A stretch of 8,901 nucleotides of DNA, taken from the NCBI GenBank assembly GCA_028709135.1, contig JAQVXN010000063.1, forward strand, positions 1 to 8,901, in the 5' to 3' direction. A program made the position numbers and the translations under genes. Positions 4,717 through 8,901 of this stretch are shown here, in pieces. Position 1 is the first letter of the stretch, and every line of letters starts with the position of its first letter. This DNA is from Bacteroidaceae bacterium. Lineage in GTDB: Bacteria > Bacteroidota > Bacteroidia > Bacteroidales > Bacteroidaceae. Below the pieces are notes generated by a model, which saw only the letters and a list, made by a program, of their open reading frames with translations, searched no databases and was not told the DNA's origin.

Positions 4717-7671
4717 ATGAGAAAATACATTATTCTGATGACCCTCCTGATTTGCACGAAGATGTCTGCCCAGGATTTCCTGATTACAGGCAAGGTGACT
4801 GATCAAAAGAGTGGCGCGGGGATAGAAATGGCGACAATCAGACTGATGAAGTCAGACAGCGCATTTGTTACGGGAGCCAGTACTCAGAATGACGGAAATT
4901 TTAAGATCAGTTTAAAGAAAGCGGGTAATTACATTCTTAAATTTTCATATATCGGTTATAATTCCAAATACAAGAGTATTGCGGTTACAAAAGACAAACC
5001 GGAAGTGAATTTGGGTTCTGTGGCGTTGCCTCAAAACGATATCGTGATGCAGGCTGCTACGGTCCGGGCTCGAATTGCCAAGTTGGAAATGCGAAAGGAT
5101 ACCTTTGTTTATAATGTGGCAGCTTATAAAGTTCCCGAAGGAGCAACTTTGGAAGCTCTCATCGACAAACTCCCCGGTGCCGTAGTTGATGATAACGGGG
5201 GCATCACCATTAACGGGAAAACCGTTTCAGAAATTCGCGTGGACGGTAAAGATTTTTTTAAAGGCGATACCAAAGTAGCCATGAAAAATCTGCCGGTGTC
5301 GCTCATTGATAAGGTAAAAGCCTATGACATGCAGAGTGACTATACCAAGCAAACCGGTATTGACGATGGTAATGAAAAAACTGTACTTGATTTGGAAATG
5401 AAGAAAAAGCTCAAATCGGCATGGTCCAACAATACGGATTTGGCTTATGGAAATCACGACCGCTATTCCGGTAACATGTTTTTTAATCGTTTTACAGATA
5501 ATACGCGTATTACAGCCCTCGGATCGATGAACAATTTGGGTGATCGCAGGTTCCGTGGCGGAGGTCCGGGGTTTGCCGGAGGGGCTAACGGGCTTTCTGC
5601 TAATAAAACATTAGGTTTGGATGGCTTTTGGAATAATAGCAAAAAAGATACGGAAGCAGGATTTTTCGAATATGGCGGAAATGTAAAATTGAATCATTCT
5701 GCTACAGAATCTCTTTCTCGCAGTAATTCCGAAACGTTTCTGAATACGCAGTCTACAAGTTCCTTTGCAAACAGTTCCGGCCATAATTATGGAAAGAGTT
5801 CGGATGCAAGTGTCGAAATGTATTTGCGCTGGAATCCCGATTCCATGACTTCTGTTTACGTACGTCCCAGTTTTTCACACTCGGAGTCAAATGCAAATTC
5901 AGATAGCAAAAATGTGACTTTCAATAGCAATCCATACAAAGTTGCTTCGAATCCGTTGGATTCCATGTTTCTTTCAAACAACGCTATGAATGTACCTTTG
6001 GATTTGGCTGCTATTGCCGTGAATCGTAATATTCGAAATTCTCTCAGCGCAAGTCATAATAATAATGCCGATGCCAACTTCTCCATTACGCGAAAATTAA
6101 ACAATAAAGGTCGCAGCATTTCTTTTGATGGGGATTGGGGCTATTCTAAAGGGAATAATTCTAGTTTCAACAGTTCGGACATTTTTTATTATCAACGAAA
6201 AAAAGATCAAGAGGCTTATTCTAATCAATATACGCTTTCTCCTTCTAAAAGTTGGAATTACAGTGCCCGCCTGAGCTATTCGGAACCTTTGTTGAAGAAG
6301 CTTTTTCTGCAAACAAGTTATAATTTCAGCTATCGCTATTCCGACTCAGATCGTTCGTTGTATGAATTGGATTCTCTGAGTAACTGGGGACTTGGCAACC
6401 TCCACGCATTGGGAAGTCTGCCGCCTCTGGATTCTTTAAACATGGCTTTGAATCAGGAAAATAGTCAATATGCCACTTATCGTGACTATATTCACACGAT
6501 TAACGTGGGTGTGCGTTATGTGAACGAGAATATCAATTTCAGTGCCGGCGTACGCTTTCAACCACAGAGTACAAAACTTTACTATCAAAAGAATTTGCTT
6601 GATACGACGGTAACGCGAAACATTTTCAATATTTCACCAGATGTACGTTTGAGATGGAATATGAATAATTTCACTCGTTTGGAGTTGCGCTATCGGGGTT
6701 CGTCTTCACAACCGTCCATGACAGATTTACTGGATGTGACGGACAACACCGACCAATTAAATATACACAAAGGTAATCCTGGACTGAAACCTTCTTGGAG
6801 TAACAATTTCAATCTGCATTACCATACTTATCAGTCGACCCATCAACGTAGTTTTGCAAGTGATGTATCTTTTAGCCAGGTATCAAACAGTATTAGCAAT
6901 GCTGTGAGCTACGATGAGACTAGTGGTGTGCGCACTTCTCATCCTGAAAATATTAATGGTAATTGGAACACCAATGGTTGGTTTATGTTTAATACCGGCT
7001 TGGGTTCGGACAACATGTTTTTTCTCGGCACGGATGTAAGGGCTGGTTTTTCTCACAGTGTGGGTTACATTAGTACCGGCAATACGGATAGTCAGAAAAA
7101 CACCATGAAGACATTGAATCTTGGTGATCGTCTGCGCGCTTCTTATCGAAGCGATTACATAGAAGTGAGTTTAAATGGAAGTATTAATTACGACCACTCG
7201 CGTTCCAGTTTGCAATCGCAGTCAAATCTGGATACCTACACTTTTTCGTATGGCACCAATGTGCAGTTTAATTCGACGTGGAATATGACGTTGTCCACAG
7301 ACATTGCTATGAATAGTCGTCGTGGTTTTAATGATGCATCAATGAACACAAACGAGTTGATTTGGAATGCACAATTGTCCCAGAGTTTCCTGGCCCAAAA
7401 TGCCGCTACACTCAGCTTGCAGATGTTCGATATTTTACATCAAATGAGTAATATTAGTCGCAGTATTAATGCGCAGATGAGAAGTGACAGTTGGTCAAAC
7501 GGTATTAACAGTTATTTCATGCTGCACTTTATTTACCGGCTCAACGTGTTTGGTGGTATGGGAGGCAGAATTCGTACAAATAATGCAAATGGCAGTGACA
7601 GAAGCCGAGGTAATAATCGTTTTAGCGGTGGTAGTCAAGGAGGAGGATCCGGACGTGGAGGTATGAGATAG
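4717..7671 (+). CDS. TonB-receptor-like outer membrane beta-barrel protein with carboxypeptidase-like regulatory domain
   Basis: This 984-residue outer-membrane protein has the architecture of a large Bacteroidetes barrel family (OMP_b-brl_3 type). Residues 1-18 form a signal peptide ending in MSA. Residues 21-105 are a carboxypeptidase-D-regulatory-like beta-sandwich (ITGKVTDQKSGAGIEMATI to the VNLGSVAL segment). Residues about 110-232 form a plug-like domain (ATLEALIDKLPGAVVDD, RVDGKDFFKGD, ending in DLEMKKKL). The rest is a Ser/Asn-rich transmembrane barrel of alternating strands, with a family-like SSQPSMTDLLDV segment and GNPGLKP (686-692). The last strand-like segment ends near F945. 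A 39-residue tail follows with 14 Gly and several Arg; another Gly-rich loop lies at 277-292. No STN domain or clear TonB box is seen, so TonB dependence and substrate are unknown. No SusD-like partner is adjacent, unlike most SusC transport pairs. The gene is divergent from aroB and is followed by its own terminator. Confidence 0.9.
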   Translation: MRKYIILMTLLICTKMSAQDFLITGKVTDQKSGAGIEMATIRLMKSDSAFVTGASTQNDGNFKISLKKAGNYILKFSYIGYNSKYKSIAVTKDKPEVNLGSVALPQNDIVMQAATVRARIAKLEMRKDTFVYNVAAYKVPEGATLEALIDKLPGAVVDDNGGITINGKTVSEIRVDGKDFFKGDTKVAMKNLPVSLIDKVKAYDMQSDYTKQTGIDDGNEKTVLDLEMKKKLKSAWSNNTDLAYGNHDRYSGNMFFNRFTDNTRITALGSMNNLGDRRFRGGGPGFAGGANGLSANKTLGLDGFWNNSKKDTEAGFFEYGGNVKLNHSATESLSRSNSETFLNTQSTSSFANSSGHNYGKSSDASVEMYLRWNPDSMTSVYVRPSFSHSESNANSDSKNVTFNSNPYKVASNPLDSMFLSNNAMNVPLDLAAIAVNRNIRNSLSASHNNNADANFSITRKLNNKGRSISFDGDWGYSKGNNSSFNSSDIFYYQRKKDQEAYSNQYTLSPSKSWNYSARLSYSEPLLKKLFLQTSYNFSYRYSDSDRSLYELDSLSNWGLGNLHALGSLPPLDSLNMALNQENSQYATYRDYIHTINVGVRYVNENINFSAGVRFQPQSTKLYYQKNLLDTTVTRNIFNISPDVRLRWNMNNFTRLELRYRGSSSQPSMTDLLDVTDNTDQLNIHKGNPGLKPSWSNNFNLHYHTYQSTHQRSFASDVSFSQVSNSISNAVSYDETSGVRTSHPENINGNWNTNGWFMFNTGLGSDNMFFLGTDVRAGFSHSVGYISTGNTDSQKNTMKTLNLGDRLRASYRSDYIEVSLNGSINYDHSRSSLQSQSNLDTYTFSYGTNVQFNSTWNMTLSTDIAMNSRRGFNDASMNTNELIWNAQLSQSFLAQNAATLSLQMFDILHQMSNISRSINAQMRSDSWSNGINSYFMLHFIYRLNVFGGMGGRIRTNNANGSDRSRGNNRFSGGSQGGGSGRGGMR

Positions 7672-7778
7672 TTCGGTGCTCGGCTCCGATTCTTACGGCT
7701 TTTCCTTTGTTGAGAAGACCCGAAAACTCGGAGACATTTTAAATTGAGCCTTTTAATATCATAAGTTCATTTCGTGTG

Positions 7779-7814
7779 TAGTGAGGCCGTCGTGAGATGC
7801 CCTCACTATTTTTT
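7779..7814 (+). terminator. Intrinsic terminator of the beta-barrel gene
   Basis: TAGTGAGG (7779-7786) pairs perfectly with CCTCACTA (7801-7808) around a 14-base loop. Six T follow directly (7809-7814), then A and four more T. It begins 108 bases after the barrel-gene stop with no gene between. The plus strand has the T-rich side, so it serves rightward transcription. Confidence 0.85.
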
Positions 7815-7937
7815 ATTTTGAAATAAAAGAGGTTGATAGGAGGATTGTAAAATGTTTTTATCTTTTTGTGATTCAAAAAGAGAGTTTCTTAGGGTATTGG
7901 TAATGTAGAAAAGTTTTTTTCTCTTTATTTCTTAAAG

Positions 7938-7945
7938 AGTTTAAG
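7938..7945. repeat. Left flanking direct repeat (probable target-site duplication)
   Basis: AGTTTAAG abuts the left inverted repeat. Its partner AGTTTGAG (8530-8537) abuts the right one, in the same orientation, with a single A/G difference. The exact abutment on both sides is the main support. Confidence 0.5.
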
Positions 7946-7977
7946 GGCACAGTCCGTAAAGTTGGGGATTTAACAAA
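7946..7977 (+). repeat. Left terminal inverted repeat
   Basis: It begins GGCACAGTCCGTAAAG and ends with the block TGGGGATTTAACAAA. Compared with the reverse complement of the right end it has five mismatches, at positions 3, 4, 10, 16 and 17 from the outer end. The inner half is perfectly conserved. Confidence 0.75.
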
Positions 7978-8079
7978 TTGTTCCGATTCAGTACTCAGAA
8001 CGTAAAATAAACTCGTTGCTTTCAAAGAATTGATTTGATCGTGTTTTTCAATTTTTTACATGCTCAATCAAAGTTGGTG

Positions 8080-8163
8080 ACGCGTCGCGTCACAAAAGAA
8101 ACGCAGTGCGTCATGAAAAAAACGCGTCGCGTCAGCAAAGAAACGCACCGCGTCACATAGAAT
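8080..8163. repeat. Four tandem 21-bp units with a palindromic ACGCnnnGCGT core
   Basis: Units start at 8080, 8101, 8122 and 8143, an exact 21-bp period. Each has ACGC, a variable triplet (GTC, AGT, GTC, ACC), GCGTCA and an A-rich remainder. The core is an inverted repeat with a 3-base centre; in unit 1 it extends to TGACGC-GTC-GCGTCA. The GC-rich cores contrast with the AT-rich surroundings. On the plus strand one frame reads as heptads of the type TRRVTKE, and the minus strand also stays open through the array, because the period is a multiple of three. The array lies inside the inverted-repeat element. There are no spacers, so it is not a CRISPR. Confidence 0.85.
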
Positions 8164-8497
8164 AAGACGTAACTTTTCATTTAGAACGCAATATCCAGAT
8201 AGAATTTCAGTCAAATAATGAAATGTATCAAGTGTATCAAAGACTCTACGAGGTAAAATGTTTCTGCCTGTTTAAAGTCCTGACCGATATAATGCTGTTT
8301 TAAAAATAGGGCATGTAATTGAAACATTTAAAATTCGTGGTGAGATTGATGTGGAGGCCAGTAGAATCTGTTGTTACCTAAATTTTTAATGCTAAACGAA
8401 TCCATACTTTTTCTGAGCTGGATTCTATGTTAGTTATCTTGAAATAAGTCATAAACTCTGACGGAAGCATTAAATGGGCGATTTCTAATAACTGCGT

Positions 8498-8529
8498 TTT
8501 GTTAAATCCCCACTTTTACCGACTGAACC
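8498..8529 (-). repeat. Right terminal inverted repeat
   Basis: Read on the minus strand from 8529 it begins GGTTCAGTCGGTAAAA and continues into the same TGGGGATTTAACAAA block as the left end. Similarity stops abruptly inside 8498, which marks the inner limit of the repeat. Confidence 0.75.
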
Positions 8530-8537
8530 AGTTTGAG
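8530..8537. repeat. Right flanking direct repeat (probable target-site duplication)
   Basis: AGTTTGAG abuts the right inverted repeat and matches AGTTTAAG at 7938-7945 in 7 of 8 bases. The one difference is compatible with an old insertion. Confidence 0.5.
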
Positions 8538-8591
8538 AGTCTCGTTGTTTTTATTTTTTTAAAATTATGCGTAATCAATTTGAACCACCAA

Positions 8592-8673
8592 AATCATAAA
8601 GTATAGAGACAAAAAAATTAGGGATGTCATCGCGACAGCCCTAATCAAGAACTAATTACCTAACTTTATGATT
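8592..8673. repeat. 11-bp inverted repeat enclosing a terminator
   Basis: AATCATAAAGT (8592-8602) and ACTTTATGATT (8663-8673) are perfect inverted copies. They flank the terminator hairpin of the small minus-strand gene and could form an outer stem around it. The sequence is AT-rich, so chance similarity is possible. Confidence 0.4.
8611..8645 (-). terminator. Intrinsic terminator of the small minus-strand gene
   Basis: Read on the minus strand, ATTAGGG, a mismatch and TGTC pair with GACA, a mismatch and CCCTAAT, around the loop GCGAT. Six T follow (8616 down to 8611). The hairpin begins 43 bases after the TAG of the 42-codon ORF. On the plus strand no T run follows it, so it acts on leftward transcription. 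Confidence 0.85.
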
Positions 8674-8688
8674 ACTATGAAAAAAATC

Positions 8689-8817
8689 CTACTTTAAATT
8701 TCGATTTCGCAGTTCGTTAATTCTTTTCAAAATTCTCTGGCTTTCGACGCCACGATACTGCAAACGATTCATTCTTAATTGATAGCTCAATTTTCTAACT
8801 TCTTCTTGTACTTTCAT
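8689..8817 (-). CDS. Small basic protein of 42 residues, unknown function
   Basis: The ORF runs from ATG (8815-8817) to TAG (8689-8691). I do not recognise the protein. It is highly charged, with about a dozen Arg/Lys, and has no hydrophobic segment or signal peptide. It begins MKVQEEVRKLSYQLRMNRLQ and ends NELRNRNLK, with spacing that suggests one or two amphipathic helices, as in a nucleic-acid-binding or ribosome-associated peptide. The frame stays open upstream to a stop at 8878-8880, but no ATG, GTG or TTG occurs there, so this ATG is the only normal start in the frame. A perfect -7 box lies 72 bases upstream and an intrinsic terminator 43 bases downstream, which make a self-contained unit of roughly 270 nt. 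The same unit could be a non-coding RNA, possibly with a coding function as well. Confidence 0.55.
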   Translation of the reverse strand: MKVQEEVRKLSYQLRMNRLQYRGVESQRILKRINELRNRNLK

Positions 8818-8889
8818 TGTTTCAAGTTTTGTGAGAGACTTTTCCGCTTTGTATATCCCTCTGGTTTGTAATCCTTTTTAAATTCGGTG

Positions 8890-8897
8890 CAAAGATA
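8890..8897 (-). promoter_or_regulatory. Bacteroidetes -7 box (TAnnTTTG) of the small right-edge gene
   Basis: On the minus strand the sequence reads TATCTTTG, a perfect match to TAnnTTTG, followed by CACCGAATTT. Transcription from it would run leftward with a leader of about 65 bases before the 42-codon ORF. The -33 element, if present, would lie beyond the right edge of the window. Confidence 0.6.
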
Positions 8898-8901
8898 CGA
8901 A

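Larger units (their letters stand above)
7946..8529. mobile_element. Non-autonomous inverted-repeat element (MITE or IS remnant), 584 bp
   Basis: The ends form 32-bp imperfect inverted repeats (7946-7977 and 8498-8529) that agree at 27 of 32 positions, including a perfect 15-base block TGGGGATTTAACAAA. Both ends begin with GG. They are flanked by AGTTTAAG (7938-7945) and AGTTTGAG (8530-8537), 7 of 8 identical, as expected of a target-site duplication. No transposase frame exists inside, so mobility would need an enzyme in trans. Ends starting GG with 8-bp duplications are known for the ISL3 and IS1595 families, but that assignment is inference. The element sits between two terminators in gene-free DNA. 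Confidence 0.65.
7672..8688. other. About 1 kb without a convincing gene
   Basis: This stretch holds the barrel-gene terminator, two AT-rich hairpins (7861-7881 with an 8-bp stem, 7921-7939 with a 7-bp stem), the inverted-repeat element 7946-8529 with its 21-bp array, and the minus-strand terminator at 8611-8645. Stop codons are frequent in all frames. The longest frame of note, 8011-8160, runs through the 21-bp array without a persuasive start. No rRNA, tRNA or known structured RNA was recognised. From 8164 to 8497 nothing identifiable was seen. Confidence 0.7.

Noticed and set aside
7684..7733. CTCCGA / TCGGAG inverted repeat just after the barrel gene
   Set aside because: A 6-bp stem with a 38-base loop is too weak; the hairpin at 7779-7808 is a much better terminator.
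7861..7939. Two AT-rich hairpins (7861-7881 and 7921-7939)
   Set aside because: They lack a proper T run after the stem on either strand and similar pairings arise easily in AT-rich DNA.
8080..8163. CRISPR array
   Set aside because: The 21-bp units abut with no unique spacers, there are only four, and no cas genes are present.
8669..8697. A plus-strand mini-ORF (MITMKKILL) resembling the start of a secreted protein
   Set aside because: It is only nine residues, overlaps the end of the better supported minus-strand gene, and has no plus-strand promoter box or continuation.

Overview
The window looks like chromosomal DNA of a Bacteroidetes bacterium, most likely Bacteroidales and Prevotella-like. 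The evidence is a large outer-membrane beta-barrel protein of the family with a carboxypeptidase-like N-terminal domain, two perfect matches to the Bacteroidetes -7 promoter box TAnnTTTG, no clear Shine-Dalgarno sequences before the starts examined, and gene families typical of that phylum. The genus is inferred, not shown.

Layout. (1) 1-1737, plus strand: the C-terminal half of an MBOAT O-acyltransferase (AlgI/DltB type) is followed, with a TGATG stop/start overlap, by its SGNH/DltD-like partner. Together they resemble a pathway that moves acyl groups across the membrane onto a surface glycan. The partner gene is out of frame as read: a run of ten T (768-777) separates its membrane anchor from the rest, and nine or twelve T would restore a 347-residue protein. 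(2) 1738-2036: a convergent intergenic region with a weak hairpin and a 21-bp tandem duplication carrying the 10-mer TGTGAGGCCA. (3) 2037-4524, minus strand: aroB (3-dehydroquinate synthase) followed 73 bp later by a ThrE-type threonine/serine exporter. aroB has a -7 box so close to its ATG that the mRNA may be leaderless or nearly so. (4) 4717-7671, plus strand: a divergent 984-residue outer-membrane beta-barrel protein with a Gly-rich C-terminal tail, followed by a strong intrinsic terminator. (5) 7672-8688: about 1 kb without a convincing gene. Most of it is a 584-bp element (7946-8529) with 32-bp imperfect terminal inverted repeats (27/32 identical) and 8-bp flanking direct repeats (7/8 identical). 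This is the pattern of a MITE or degenerate insertion sequence. Inside it are four copies of a 21-bp unit with a palindromic core. (6) 8611-8897, minus strand: a compact transcription unit with a perfect -7 box, a 42-codon ORF and an intrinsic terminator, which could be a small protein gene or an sRNA.

The acylation pair and the barrel protein both concern the cell envelope. aroB and the exporter probably share a transcript, but nothing in the sequence ties their functions together. No clear new multi-gene system is visible. The best leads are the homopolymer switch in the acylation gene, the inverted-repeat element with its 21-bp array, and the small right-edge gene.
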